DNA of 64,000 nucleotides from Kineosporia mesophila (GTDB lineage: Bacteria > Actinomycetota > Actinomycetes > Actinomycetales > Kineosporiaceae): the NCBI RefSeq assembly GCF_021129235.1, contig NZ_JAJOMA010000026.1, positions 1 to 64,000 on the forward strand, read 5' to 3'. Below are positions 28,385 through 37,326 of the stretch, piece by piece. The notes beneath the pieces are model-generated. The model was given only the letters and a program-made list of their open reading frames with translations. It made no database searches and was not told the DNA's origin. Position numbers and translations under genes: made by a program. Numbering within the stretch: the first letter of the stretch is position 1; each line of letters starts with the position of its first letter.

Positions 28385-28819
28385 GTGCTGACTTTTCGGC
28401 CGAGCCTGTGGGACTGGGTGATCCGCGCTCCGGTGCTGTTCGGGCTCCTGGTCGTGTCGGGTGCGCGGTCGCTGCCCGATCTGCTGGCGGCGGCTGCCGG
28501 TCTGGTGCTGATGGCCGTCGTGGCGGTCCACGTCCTGGGCCGCTGGCAGAGCGTCGTCGTCACGGCCGAAGGCATCCACGTGCGAATATTTTTCGTGGCC
28601 AGGCACTATCCGGTCGAGGAGATCGACGAGGTCTTCCGCGGCGACAAGGGTCACGACTGGGTGAGGGTTCGGCTGACGTCGGGGCGCACCCCGCGACTCC
28701 TGACGGTGCCCGACGATCAGGTGGCCGCCGTGAACGAGCTTCTCGGTAAAGGAGCTTCAGGCGGGCCGGGTGCTCAGGTAGGCGGCGCGGCGCCGGGGGA
28801 CGGTGGTCAGGAAGCCTAG
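28385..28819 (+). CDS. Small membrane protein with PH-like domain
   Basis: 144 residues. Two hydrophobic segments (about 12-50) are followed by a small beta-rich domain (SVVVTAEGIHVRIFFVARHYPVEEIDEV), which looks like the bacterial PH (YdbT/DUF-type) fold. GTG 28385 is preceded by GAGGAG, and it starts 26 bases after the MFS gene, so they are probably co-transcribed. The Gly-rich last 30 residues overlap the end of the convergent gene by 63 bases. Function unknown. Confidence 0.7.
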   Translation: MLTFRPSLWDWVIRAPVLFGLLVVSGARSLPDLLAAAAGLVLMAVVAVHVLGRWQSVVVTAEGIHVRIFFVARHYPVEEIDEVFRGDKGHDWVRVRLTSGRTPRLLTVPDDQVAAVNELLGKGASGGPGAQVGGAAPGDGGQEA

Positions 28820-29629
28820 GAGGGGGCCGGCCGCGAAGCTGACGGCGGTGACCGAGGTCAGGATCACCGGCGGCTGTCCCAGGAGTTCCCAGCCGGCGAC
28901 GCCGGGCCAGCCGCCGGGGCGGAGGTAGGCCAGCGCCATCAGCAGGAGAACGGCGGCACAGCTCAGGGTGGCGAGGCCGGTCTGCCACCCGTTCAGCGAG
29001 CTGCCGGCGACCGTGCATCCGGCGACCAGGAGGGCCCAGCCGGTCGCGACGATCAGCTGAGGCCGCTCCGGGTTGCCCATCATGGGGACCTGGGCCGTCA
29101 GGCATACGCCGGCCACGATCACGAACAGGGACGAGTCCGACAGCAGAGGCGGCGGACCTCCGGAAGCCTCGTGATCGTTCCGGACACCGGCGCGACGGAG
29201 GTGCCGGGACGTCCACCATGTGCCGGTCGCGAGAATGCCGAGGAGGGCGGCACCGACGATCAGATGCCAGGTGTAGGTGGTGTCGTACGAATCGTCGTCG
29301 CGCAGAAGCGACTCGGAGAGCGGCGCGGCGACCAGGGTCATCGGGCCGGCCACGGCTCCGACCAGCGCTGCCCCGGCCAGGACGACGCGTCCGCGGGCGA
29401 CCAGGAGACCGGCCCCGGCGATCGCGATCAGACCGGTGCCCGTCATGGCGGCCGTGTGCTGGGAAAGTGACTCCAGTTCCACCTCACCCGGGAGACCTTG
29501 CCCCTCCCACCAGGTCCGGGCAGCGTGCTGACCCAGCCACCCGATGCTGCCGACCACGAGCGCGAGGGCCGCCGCCGCGATCAGCGCACCCGCCGCCACC
29601 TCGGACCGGGATCCGTCGACGTCGTCCAT
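28757..29629 (-). CDS. Integral membrane protein of unknown function
   Basis: About 290 residues with seven or eight hydrophobic helices, no recognised motif, and a charged loop ESLLRDDDSYDTTYTWH in the middle. ATG 29629 is chosen because a GA-rich ribosome site (GAGGGGCGGGGG) lies directly upstream and the longer reading has no protein-like character. It ends inside the 3' part of the PH-like gene. It stands between two unrelated operons. I do not recognise the family. Confidence 0.65.
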   Translation of the reverse strand: MDDVDGSRSEVAAGALIAAAALALVVGSIGWLGQHAARTWWEGQGLPGEVELESLSQHTAAMTGTGLIAIAGAGLLVARGRVVLAGAALVGAVAGPMTLVAAPLSESLLRDDDSYDTTYTWHLIVGAALLGILATGTWWTSRHLRRAGVRNDHEASGGPPPLLSDSSLFVIVAGVCLTAQVPMMGNPERPQLIVATGWALLVAGCTVAGSSLNGWQTGLATLSCAAVLLLMALAYLRPGGWPGVAGWELLGQPPVILTSVTAVSFAAGPLLGFLTTVPRRRAAYLSTRPA

Positions 29630-29702
29630 CCCCCGCCCCTCGACCGGACCGGCGCATTCCTGAGGGAAGCCGCACGACCTGACCACGACGTCCTCAAGCA
29701 GG

Positions 29703-29734
29703 AAAACGGCCCGCCCCCGGAGGGAGGCGGGCCG
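29703..29734 (-). terminator. Terminator of the rhamnose-type transporter operon
   Basis: Nine-base stem (29707-29715 with 29726-29734) and, on the minus strand, a TTTT run (29703-29706). It lies 14 bases after the stop of the binding-protein gene, the last gene of the operon. Confidence 0.85.
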
Positions 29735-29747
29735 CAGGCGGGGACGA

Positions 29748-30803
29748 TCAGAAGTCGAAGTCGCCGATGTTGTCCTTGTTGAACCCGGTCGGGTCGCCGA
29801 GCAGCACCGTGTTGTCGGCGCCGACGGTGTAGTCGCCGAGGTCGCCGGCGGTGAACTTGTCACCCTCCTTGCCGGTGATCTCGCCGTTGGCCAGGGCGGC
29901 CGCGGCGTAGGCGGCGAGGGTGCCGAGGTCGGTGGGGTTCCACAGGTAGAACTCGGTGACCGTGCCGTCCTCGACGAACTTGCGCATCTGGTTCGGGGTG
30001 CCGAGACCGGTCAGCGCGACCTTGCCCTTGGACTTGGAGGTGGACAGGTAACGGGCCGCGGCGGCGATACCCACCGTGGTCGGGCTGATGATGCCCTTCA
30101 GGTTCGGGTGGTTCTTCAGCAGGGCGGCGGTCTTGTCGAACGACGTCTGGTCGTCGTCGTTGCCGTAGACCGTGTCGACGAGCTTGATGTCCGGGTGGTC
30201 GGCCTGGAGGTCCTTCTTCATCAGGTCGATCCAGGCGTTCTGGTTCGTCGCGTTGGCCGAGGCCGAGAGGATCGCGATCTCGCCGGAGTCACCGATCTGC
30301 TCGGCGAGGCCGTCGACCTGGGCCTTCGCTATGCCCTCGGGGGAGGCCTGGTTCACGAAGAGGTCGCGGTACTGGGCCTCGGTGTCGGAGTCGAACGTGA
30401 CGATCTTCGTGCCCGACGACTTGGCCTGGGTCAGGGCCGAGCCGACGGCCTTGGGGTCGTTGGCCGAGAGCACGATGGCGCTGGCGTGCTGCTGGGCGGC
30501 GGTGTTGATGTACTGCACCTGCGCGTCCGGGCTGGCCGTCTGCGGACCGACCTCGGAGAAGGTGCCGCCGAGCGCCTCGACGGCCTTCTTGCCGCCCGCG
30601 TCGCTGGCGTCGAAGTAGGGGTTGCCCAGGTTCTTGGGCAGGAAGACGATGCTCAGCGGCTTGTCGCCGGAACCGCCGGACTCGCCGTCGCTGGAAGTAC
30701 CGGTGTCGGCCTTGCCGCAGGCGGTCATGGTCAGGGCGAGGGACAGAGTTGCCACTCCGAGGAGGGCGGTGCGCCGATCGAGCAGCCGGGTGAGGGTCCG
30801 CAT
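29748..30803 (-). CDS. rhaS: Rhamnose-type ABC transporter substrate-binding lipoprotein
   Basis: About 351 residues. Signal peptide with lipobox LTMTAC, then SIVFLPKNLGNPYFDASDAG, typical of RhaS within the CUT2 (ribose/RbsB-like) binding proteins. It also shows the DPKAVGSAL and GLGTPNQMRKFVEDGTV stretches. It captures the sugar outside the membrane for the RhaP/RhaQ permeases. ATG 30803 has AAAGGA upstream; an ATG six codons earlier is possible. It is the last gene of the four-gene minus-strand operon. The rhamnose assignment is by family resemblance; autoinducer-2 or another deoxysugar is possible. Confidence 0.85.
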   Translation of the reverse strand: MRTLTRLLDRRTALLGVATLSLALTMTACGKADTGTSSDGESGGSGDKPLSIVFLPKNLGNPYFDASDAGGKKAVEALGGTFSEVGPQTASPDAQVQYINTAAQQHASAIVLSANDPKAVGSALTQAKSSGTKIVTFDSDTEAQYRDLFVNQASPEGIAKAQVDGLAEQIGDSGEIAILSASANATNQNAWIDLMKKDLQADHPDIKLVDTVYGNDDDQTSFDKTAALLKNHPNLKGIISPTTVGIAAAARYLSTSKSKGKVALTGLGTPNQMRKFVEDGTVTEFYLWNPTDLGTLAAYAAAALANGEITGKEGDKFTAGDLGDYTVGADNTVLLGDPTGFNKDNIGDFDF

Positions 30804-30822
30804 GACAGATTGTCCTTTCACT

Positions 30823-31875
30823 TCACTGTGAACTGACGCTCGAGGGCGTCGGTGTGGGCCGCTGGACGCGGTGTCGCCTGGCTCGTGACCCGCGGATGTC
30901 GGAGACCCACGCCAGGAGACTGGTGGAGAGCACGGACAGCACGAGCAGCAGTCCGATGATGATGTTGATGACGTTCACGGTGACGCCCTCCAGCCGCAGG
31001 GCGCTGGAGAGGGCACCGATGAGGAGCACACCGGCGATGACGCCGGGCAGCTTGCCCCGGCCACCGAAGATCGACACGCCGCCGAGCAGGACGGCTGCGA
31101 TCACCTGGAGCTCGAGACCGGTGGCGTTGTCGCCACGGGCACTGCCGAACCGCAGGGTGTAGAAGATGCCGGCCAGCGCGGAGAGCGTGCCGGTCAGGAC
31201 GAACAGGATCATCTTGGTGCGCTGCACGTTGACGCCGGTGAACTCGGCCGCCTCGGGGCTCAGCCCGATGTCGTAGATGCCGCGGCCGAAGGGCGAGAAG
31301 TGCAGCAGCGCGATGAAGATCGCGGCAAGGACGACGAAAACCATCATGAATGTCGGAATACCGCTCGAACCCAGAACTCTGGACGTCAGTTCCGTCCAGT
31401 TCGCGGGGAAGTCGGTGACCGCCGTGGTGCCGAGCAGCCCGACCGCGATCCCGCGGTAGAGGGCGAGCGTGCCGATGGTCACCGCGAGCGAGGGTAGCCC
31501 CACGTAGGCCACCAGGAAACCGTTGACCACGCCGCAGATCACGCCCGTCACCAGCGCGGTGAGGCAGGCCAGCGGCATGCCCACGCCGTGCTGCACGAGC
31601 AGTCCCAGAACGGCACTGGAGAGACCGACGACGGACGCGACGGACAGGTCGATCTCGCCGGTCACGATCACGAGGGTCATCGGCAGGGCGATGAGCAGGA
31701 CCGTCGTCATGTCGACGAGGATGTAGGTCAGGGTCAGGGTGTCACCGAAGTACGGGATGTTGCTGTAGCCGTACAGCCAGATGATGACCAGCAGGGCGAT
31801 GACGCCGGCCTCCCGGCCGATGAGCAGTCGCCGCCACAGGGGATGGGTGTACGAGGGGTAGGTGCGTTCGCTCAT
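30823..31875 (-). CDS. rhaQ: CUT2 ABC transporter permease, RhaQ type
   Basis: 350 residues, eight to ten membrane helices of the BPD_transp_2 family. Motifs include GEIDLSVASVVGLSSA, GLPSLAVTIGTLALYRG and ISIFGG-like VSIFGGRGKLPG. It overlaps the upstream permease gene by four bases (ATGA), showing translational coupling. It forms a heterodimeric channel with RhaP. No unusual features apart from a basic C-terminal tail. Confidence 0.85.
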   Translation of the reverse strand: MSERTYPSYTHPLWRRLLIGREAGVIALLVIIWLYGYSNIPYFGDTLTLTYILVDMTTVLLIALPMTLVIVTGEIDLSVASVVGLSSAVLGLLVQHGVGMPLACLTALVTGVICGVVNGFLVAYVGLPSLAVTIGTLALYRGIAVGLLGTTAVTDFPANWTELTSRVLGSSGIPTFMMVFVVLAAIFIALLHFSPFGRGIYDIGLSPEAAEFTGVNVQRTKMILFVLTGTLSALAGIFYTLRFGSARGDNATGLELQVIAAVLLGGVSIFGGRGKLPGVIAGVLLIGALSSALRLEGVTVNVINIIIGLLLVLSVLSTSLLAWVSDIRGSRARRHRVQRPTPTPSSVSSQ

Positions 31876-32927
31876 GACTCGTCCCTCGCTTCGATCAGTT
31901 TGCGCGCCTGGCGGGCGGCGAGCACCCGGTCGAGCACGATGGCGGCGATGATCAGTGCGCCCACCAGGGCCTGCTGCCAGAAGTCGGAGATCCCGACCAT
32001 GGGCAGCGCGCTGTTGATCGTCATCAGCAGTCCCGCGCCGATGGCGGCGCCCCAGGCGGTGCCGGAGCCACCGAAGATCGCGACCCCTCCGACCACCGCG
32101 GCCGCCACCGCCTGGAACTCGATACCCGTTCCGGCGCTGGAGTTCACCGTGCCGTAGCGGGCGGCGAACACCACCCCGGCCAGACCGGCCAGGGCGCCGC
32201 TGAGGATGAAAGCGCCCACCACGCGGCGGTTCACCGGCAGGCCGTAGAGCACGGCGGCCTCCGGGTCGGAGCCCACCGCGTAGAGCTCACGGCCCGAGCG
32301 GGCGGTCTGCAGGTAGTAGCCGACGGCTACCACGATCACCATGGCAATGATGAAAAGTACCGGGATGGTGAAAATCTGGGCGGTGCCGAGCTTGAGGAAA
32401 CGGTCGGGCATCTGCGAGGCGCTGATCAGGCTGGAACCGGCCCAGGTGAGCACGATGCCGCGGAAGATGTACTGCGTGCCCAGGGTGATCACCAGGGCGG
32501 GCACCTTGCCGTAGGCCACCACCACGCCGTTAATCAGGCCCAGCCCGGCACCGGCGGCGCTGCCGATCACGAAGGCCAGCACCGGCGGCAGGCCCGGGTG
32601 CGCCATGAACAGCTCACCGGTCAGCCAGGCACTCAGACCGAGGATGGAGCCGACCGACAGGTCGACGTTACGGGTGATGATCACGACCGTCTGGCCGGCG
32701 GCCAGGAGCAGCAGGATCGTGGGGGTCAGCAGCAGGTCGCGCCAGCCGTCGGAGCTGACCACGAAGTCCGGGCTCTTGATCGCCGCGGCCGCCACGACGA
32801 TCAGCAGCACGATCGCGACGGACAGTTCCCGGGAGCGCAGAAGGGTTTTCAGCAGCCGGGTGCGGGCGGGCAGGGCGCTGGGCTCGAGCAGCAGGGCCGT
32901 GCCCTCATCGGTGGTGGTGTGAGTCAT
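31872..32927 (-). CDS. rhaP: CUT2 ABC transporter permease, RhaP type
   Basis: 351 residues of the BPD_transp_2 family. NVDLSVGSILGLSAWLTG, VPALVITLGTQYIFRGIVL and VAIFGGSGTAWGA are the family hallmarks. It overlaps the ATPase gene upstream and the RhaQ gene downstream by four bases each, so all are translated as a coupled series. It is the partner of RhaQ in the membrane channel. Confidence 0.85.
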   Translation of the reverse strand: MTHTTTDEGTALLLEPSALPARTRLLKTLLRSRELSVAIVLLIVVAAAAIKSPDFVVSSDGWRDLLLTPTILLLLAAGQTVVIITRNVDLSVGSILGLSAWLTGELFMAHPGLPPVLAFVIGSAAGAGLGLINGVVVAYGKVPALVITLGTQYIFRGIVLTWAGSSLISASQMPDRFLKLGTAQIFTIPVLFIIAMVIVVAVGYYLQTARSGRELYAVGSDPEAAVLYGLPVNRRVVGAFILSGALAGLAGVVFAARYGTVNSSAGTGIEFQAVAAAVVGGVAIFGGSGTAWGAAIGAGLLMTINSALPMVGISDFWQQALVGALIIAAIVLDRVLAARQARKLIEARDES

Positions 32928-34444
32928 CGGGCCATCTCCTGGCTGCCTGAGCTGGCGGTGGCGGCGTGCATGACGGTCTCCGGGGTGGCCTGCTCGCGGG
33001 TGAGGTCGGCGGTGAGCCGGCCCTCGCTGACGACCAGCACCCGGTCGGCCATGCCCAGCACCTCGGGCAGTTCCGAGGAGATCATCAGGATCGCCAGACC
33101 CTGCCCCGCCAGTTCCGAGAGCAGCCGGTGCACCTCGGACTTGGTGCCGACGTCGATGCCGCGGGTGGGCTCGTCGATGATCAGCAGGTCAGGTTTCGTG
33201 GCCAGCCACTTGGCGATGACCACCTTCTGCTGGTTACCACCGCTCATGGTCTTCGCCGGGGCGTCGAGCGAGCTGGTCTTGACCTCCAGGCGGGCGGCCC
33301 AGGGGGCCACGGCCCGGTTCTCCTGCGCCTTGGTGAGCAGACCGCCCTTGGCCAGGCCGCGCCGGATCACCCCGGCGATGTTCTCGGCGACCGAGGCGTC
33401 GGTGACCAGACCCTGCTTGCGCCGGTCTTCGGGGATGAAGGCCATGCCCGAACGGATGGCCGCGCGCGGGTTCCGGGCGGGTACCGCGGTGCCGCTCATG
33501 CTCACCGTGCCGCTGTCGTAGCGGTCGACACCGAACACGGCGCGGGCGATCTCGCTGCGCCCGGCCCCGACCAGCCCAGCCAGGCCGACGATCTCGCCGC
33601 GGCGCACGGTGAAGGAGACGTCGTGGAAGACGCCGGCCGACTGCAGCCCCTCGACCTTCAGCACCACGTCACCGATGTCGGTGTCCTGCTTGGGGAAGAG
33701 GTCGGCGACCTCGCGGCCGACCATCAGGTTCACCATCTCCGTGACGGTGGTCTCCGCGATCGGCCGGGTGCCGATGTACGAGCCGTCGCGCATCACGGTG
33801 ACGGCGTCGCACAGGTCGAACACCTCGTCGAAGCGGTGGGAGATGAAGACCAGCGCCCGGCCCTCGTCGCGCAGCCGGCGGGCGACCGTGAACAGCCGCT
33901 CGACCTCGACACCGGACAGGGCCGCGGTCGGCTCGTCCATGATGAGCACCTTGGCGTCCAGCGAGATGGCCTTGGCGATCTCGATGATCTGCTGGTCGGC
34001 GATCGACAGGCCCAGGGCTGGGCGGCGCGGGTCGATGTGCACGCCGAGGCCCTGGAAGAGCTTCCCGGCCTCGCGGTACATCGTGGCCTTGTCGATCCGC
34101 CGCATGCGACCGAGGATCTGGCGGCCCATGAAGATGTTCTCGGTGACCGACAGGTCGGGGAACAGTGTCGGTTCCTGGTAGATCACGGCGATGCCGGCGG
34201 CCTTGGACTCCGCGGTGGAACCGAAGTCGACGGCCTGACCGTCGAGGAAGAAGTCACCGCCGTCGCGGCGGTGCACGCCGGCCACGATCTTGACGAGAGT
34301 TGACTTACCGGCGCCATTTTCGCCGACCAGCGCGTGGATCGAGCCGGGCTGGACGGTCAGGCTGCCCGAGCGCAGGGCGGCGACGGGGCCGAAGTTCTTC
34401 GACACGCCCGCTAACTGCAGGGCGGCCTGGGGTGGGCTGTCCAT
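32924..34444 (-). CDS. rhaT: Sugar ABC transporter ATP-binding protein, two-domain (RhaT/RbsA type)
   Basis: 506 residues with two ABC cassettes. First: GENGAGKS Walker A, VLIMDEPTAALSG Walker B and a degenerate signature (LSIADQQ). Second: modified Walker A GLVGAGRS, signature MSGGNQQ and LLIIDEPTRGID. The asymmetry is normal for CUT2 ATPases. ATG 34444 is chosen because AAGG is five bases upstream; a GTG two codons earlier is possible. It is the first gene of the operon, and an operator-like palindrome lies 16 bases upstream. Confidence 0.88.
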   Translation of the reverse strand: MDSPPQAALQLAGVSKNFGPVAALRSGSLTVQPGSIHALVGENGAGKSTLVKIVAGVHRRDGGDFFLDGQAVDFGSTAESKAAGIAVIYQEPTLFPDLSVTENIFMGRQILGRMRRIDKATMYREAGKLFQGLGVHIDPRRPALGLSIADQQIIEIAKAISLDAKVLIMDEPTAALSGVEVERLFTVARRLRDEGRALVFISHRFDEVFDLCDAVTVMRDGSYIGTRPIAETTVTEMVNLMVGREVADLFPKQDTDIGDVVLKVEGLQSAGVFHDVSFTVRRGEIVGLAGLVGAGRSEIARAVFGVDRYDSGTVSMSGTAVPARNPRAAIRSGMAFIPEDRRKQGLVTDASVAENIAGVIRRGLAKGGLLTKAQENRAVAPWAARLEVKTSSLDAPAKTMSGGNQQKVVIAKWLATKPDLLIIDEPTRGIDVGTKSEVHRLLSELAGQGLAILMISSELPEVLGMADRVLVVSEGRLTADLTREQATPETVMHAATASSGSQEMAR

Positions 34445-34459
34445 GAGCACCTTGCCTCG

Positions 34460-34473
34460 TTGAAAGGATTCAA
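34460..34473. promoter_or_regulatory. LacI-type operator candidate upstream of the CUT2 operon
   Basis: TTGAAAGGATTCAA: five-base half-sites TTGAA/TTCAA around an imperfect centre, immediately upstream of the ATPase ribosome site. Two weaker relatives, TGAAACGATTCA (35044-35055) and TGAAACGTTGTA (35378-35389), lie farther upstream. No LacI gene is adjacent. Confidence 0.4.
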
Positions 34474-35445
34474 ATGCAGAACGTAGAGTTGCTGATTACC
34501 GGTGTCAAGCAACGGTTTGTATCGTTCGGCGGACGGGGGGAAGTCCGTCGGACGGGCTGGTTCCGAGGGGGCGGAACTGTAGCGCTTCCTGTCGCTCCGG
34601 GTACCCGTTTCTCGCCAGGAGCCGCTGGGTGGGCGGGTTTTGGTGAGGAGCGGTTGTCGGCATCACTGATCGGCTGCCTTCGGCAGGCGCCGAATATGAT
34701 GAGGGGCATCAGCTTTCCGGGAGCTTTCGGAACCGGTGCGGCTGTTATCCGTGGGGGTGTGGGCGCCCGGGTGCGCGGCGGTGGTCGACCGCGTCGTTCC
34801 CGTGGTGGGGGAGTGAGGCCCGGGTTGCCTGGGTGGATGCCGGCAGAGGACGAACCGGACGGCGACGGTGGTCGGCTCGCCGGAGGGGGGTGGGACCGCT
34901 GAGGTGGTCGGCCGGGGTTCGCGTCAGGAAGTGGACCGGTGTTCGGTCGGTTCCGTGTTGTCCCACTGACCGGGTGCGGTCGAGGCGCTCGGCCCGCGGG
35001 GGGTCGGCTGAGTGCATGAGACTCTCTCTTGAGTCCTAGTCAGTGAAACGATTCATCTTGCCTTGAGGCAGCTTAACCAGGGTCTGATGGCCCTGGCAAC
35101 GGTTTGGTGAGTTCCAGCCGCCGACCGGTGAGCAGGGGAGGGGCGCGAGGCGGTCCGTGAGGAACGCGCTGTTCGTTCGGCGGGGTTGCGCCGGTTCGCC
35201 GGAGGGGGTGGGCCGGTCGGCCGAGGAGGTGCGGCGGTGTCGCCGCGGTCCGGTCTGGGGAACGACCACCGTTTCACGCCTCGGCGTTCGGGCATTGTGT
35301 TGCCGCGAGTGGGGTTTCGTCATCAGCGTCGGGAAAGAAGTCCCGCAGATCGGTCTGGGGCGTGCAAAAGAACATAATGAAACGTTGTAAAGGGGTCGTC
35401 TCGACCATCGAGCCTCACGGCGGACGACGATCAGGGGCCCGGCCG
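34474..35445. other. Gene-free region of about 1 kb upstream of the CUT2 operon
   Basis: I see no convincing coding frame here: open frames exist only because of high GC and lack protein-like composition. Contents noted: operator-like words at 35044-35055 and 35378-35389, a six-base stem hairpin (CCAGGG/CCCTGG, about 35079-35098), and a near-repeated word TCGCCGGAGGGG near 34877 and 35196. It may hold the operon promoter with a long leader or a small RNA. Confidence 0.5.
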
Positions 35446-35679
35446 TCAGTCACCCTGGGGCGTGATGTGCAGGACGTCGGCACTGCGTGGCATCGGGGGC
35501 CGGACGGCCTCGTGCACCCCGGGCAGCGCCCGGATGTTGTTCAGCAGGGCCTGGAACTGGTGCGGTTCGATACCGGCCTGGAGATAGACCTGGAACCGGC
35601 CGTTGTCCAGCGAGGCCACGTACTGCACCGGGATGCGGTGGTCGAGCAGGTGGCGGCGAAATTCCTCGGCGGTGGGCAC
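35446..35679 (-). CDS. Small hypothetical protein
   Basis: 77 residues, no membrane segment or recognised motif. The sequence alternates amphipathic strands and helices (VQYVASLDNGRFQVYLQAG...QFQALLNNIRALPGV), which reads like a small folded domain. GTG 35679 is selected because GAAGGAG lies eight bases ahead; GTG 35688 overlaps that site. Codon use is typical of genuine genes here. It sits alone between the gene-free region and a LysR remnant. Function unknown. Confidence 0.6.
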   Translation of the reverse strand: MPTAEEFRRHLLDHRIPVQYVASLDNGRFQVYLQAGIEPHQFQALLNNIRALPGVHEAVRPPMPRSADVLHITPQGD

Positions 35680-35824
35680 GGCCGGCACTCCTTCGTGTGA
35701 CCTGGTGTGATCACCCTTAGTTCACCGTGCCGACCCCCGCCGTGGAAAGGCCCCGCGCCGCCCGGTGGCGCCTGGAATCGCGACCTGGTGAACATCGTCC
35801 TCAAGAAGGCCCGCCGGCCCGGAA

Positions 35825-36035
35825 CCTCGCCGGCACGCTCGAACGCGTGGCGTCGGGCCGGGCCGCGATCGTCTCGGCCGGACGCCACGCCGCCGGGATC
35901 CGGCCGGACCTGATCACCGTGCCGATCGAAGGAGTCGATCCGGCGCAGGTGGCCCGTCGTGTCGCGCGCCGGCGACCGCAACCGGCTGGTGGACGACTTC
36001 CACGCCCTCGCCCCACCTGTCCTGGCCCAGATCGA
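35825..36035 (+). pseudogene. Remnant of a LysR-family regulator (C-terminal effector domain)
   Basis: One frame reads LERVASGRAAIVSAGRHAAG then IRPDLITVPIEGVDPAQVA, and a +1-shifted frame continues SRAGDRNRLVDDFHALAPPV. Joined, these match the last 60 residues of LysR substrate-binding domains. The frameshift lies around 35950-35960. No HTH portion is found nearby, so the gene is both truncated and shifted. The rest of 35680-36139 shows nothing else. Confidence 0.55.
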
Positions 36036-36139
36036 CAGCACGAGGGCGTGCCATCCGCGGGGTTGGCCATTGATCGGGGCGGGAGGCGGGGTTCCCCTTG
36101 CTGGGGAAATACCCCGCCACGGAAGGTACGAGAAACAAC

Positions 36140-36976
36140 ATGACGTCGACTGTTGCCGGAACCGGTCTGACCGAACGGGTCGCCCGCACCCGTCACCTGC
36201 TGATGTGCTCGCCCGAGCACTTCACCGTCGAGTACTCGATCAATCCCTGGATGGACCTGACCGTTCCCGTCGACCACGCGCTGGCCCAGCGGCAGTGGGA
36301 ACAACTCCGGGAGGTCTACGAGGGCCTGGGTCACCAGGTCGAGATCATGCCGGGGACGCCTGGGTTGCCCGACCTGGTCTTCACGGCGAACGCCGCGGTC
36401 GTGCACGACGGCCGGGCCCTGGTCGCCCGTTTCACCCATCCCCAGCGCCAGCCGGAGAGCGCGGAGTACCTGCGGTGGTTCCAGGACGCCGGATACTCGC
36501 CCGCCGCGATCGCCACGGAGCAGAACGAGGGGGAGGGAGACGTGCTCACCGTCGGCCGGTACATGCTGGCGGCCGTGGGTTCTCGCACATCGCTGGCCGC
36601 CCACGACGAGCTGCGGGCGTTCTTCGGGCTACCGGTCATCCCGCTGGAGCTGGCCGACCCGCGCTTCTACCACCTGGACACCGCGCTCGCGGTGCTCGAC
36701 GAGCGCACGGTGGCCTACTACCCGGGCGCCTTCACGCAGGCCAGCGCGGGGATCATCGAGCAGTTGTTCGCCGGTGCGATCCGGGCGAGTGAGGACGACG
36801 CGGTCGCCTTCGGCCTGAACGCGATGTCCGACGGGCTGAACGTGGTGATGTCCTCCCGGGCCACGGATCTCATGAAGCAGTACGGGGCCCGCGGGTTCAA
36901 CCCGATCGGCGTCGACATGTCCGAGCTGATCAAGAGCGGGGGCAGCGCCAAGTGCTGCACCCTGGAACTGCGCTGA
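36140..36976 (+). CDS. Amidinotransferase/dimethylargininase-family hydrolase
   Basis: About 278 residues of the guanidino-group-modifying superfamily: LMCSPEHFTVEYSINPWMD, DLVFTANAA (Asp that binds the guanidinium), FYHLDTALAVL (catalytic His) and the C-terminal nucleophile Cys in GGSAKCC (C272 or C273). The closest match is dimethylarginine dimethylaminohydrolase (ddaH), giving citrulline and dimethylamine, though many actinobacterial members have unproved substrates. ATG 36140 is chosen from family length; a perfect palindromic terminator follows. Confidence 0.88.
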   Translation: MTSTVAGTGLTERVARTRHLLMCSPEHFTVEYSINPWMDLTVPVDHALAQRQWEQLREVYEGLGHQVEIMPGTPGLPDLVFTANAAVVHDGRALVARFTHPQRQPESAEYLRWFQDAGYSPAAIATEQNEGEGDVLTVGRYMLAAVGSRTSLAAHDELRAFFGLPVIPLELADPRFYHLDTALAVLDERTVAYYPGAFTQASAGIIEQLFAGAIRASEDDAVAFGLNAMSDGLNVVMSSRATDLMKQYGARGFNPIGVDMSELIKSGGSAKCCTLELR

Positions 36977-36995
36977 GAACAGCCACCGGGCAAGG

Positions 36996-37027
36996 AAAAG
37001 GGCCGGACGACGTCGTCCGGCCCTTTT
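36996..37027. terminator. Bidirectional rho-independent terminator
   Basis: A perfect 32-bp palindrome (AAAAGGGCCGGACGAC and its complement). A-run on one side and T-run on the other allow it to end both the amidinotransferase-family gene (+) and the small membrane protein gene (-). Confidence 0.93.
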
Positions 37028-37059
37028 CGGCTCGCTTTTCGCTGGTTCGCTTCCGACCG

Positions 37060-37326
37060 TTACCGTCGGACGGAACGACGCGAGTAGTACGGCGTGACGG
37101 CGGCGATCAGCACGGCCGCGACAGCGACCTGCAGGACGTGGCGAATCCAGTCGATGCCGTTGGTGTCGTCCACGCCCAGGGCGGTGGCGGCAACGTTACC
37201 GACGATGGCGCCGACGATGCCGAGCAGGATGGTCAGCCAGATGGGAATGCTCTGCCGGCCCGGCAGAACGATTCGCGCGATCACACCGACGATGAGGCCG
37301 GCAATGATGGCCCAGATGAACGTCAT
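37060..37326 (-). CDS. GlsB/YeaQ/YmgE-family stress-response membrane protein
   Basis: 88 residues, three hydrophobic segments: IWAIIAGLIVGVIARIVLPG at the N-terminus, IPIWLTILLGIVGAIVGN in the middle and a third before the basic tail YYSRRSVRR. This is the transglycosylase-associated (GlsB/YeaQ) family of small envelope proteins linked to general stress. ATG 37326 with AAAGG upstream. It shares the bidirectional terminator with the preceding convergent gene. Confidence 0.9.
   Translation of the reverse strand: MTFIWAIIAGLIVGVIARIVLPGRQSIPIWLTILLGIVGAIVGNVAATALGVDDTNGIDWIRHVLQVAVAAVLIAAVTPYYSRRSVRR

Noticed and set aside
34474-34902. Open frame of 142 codons in the gene-free region
   Set aside because: Gly/Arg-rich, no ribosome site, no domain resemblance, no G/C third-position bias typical of genes here.
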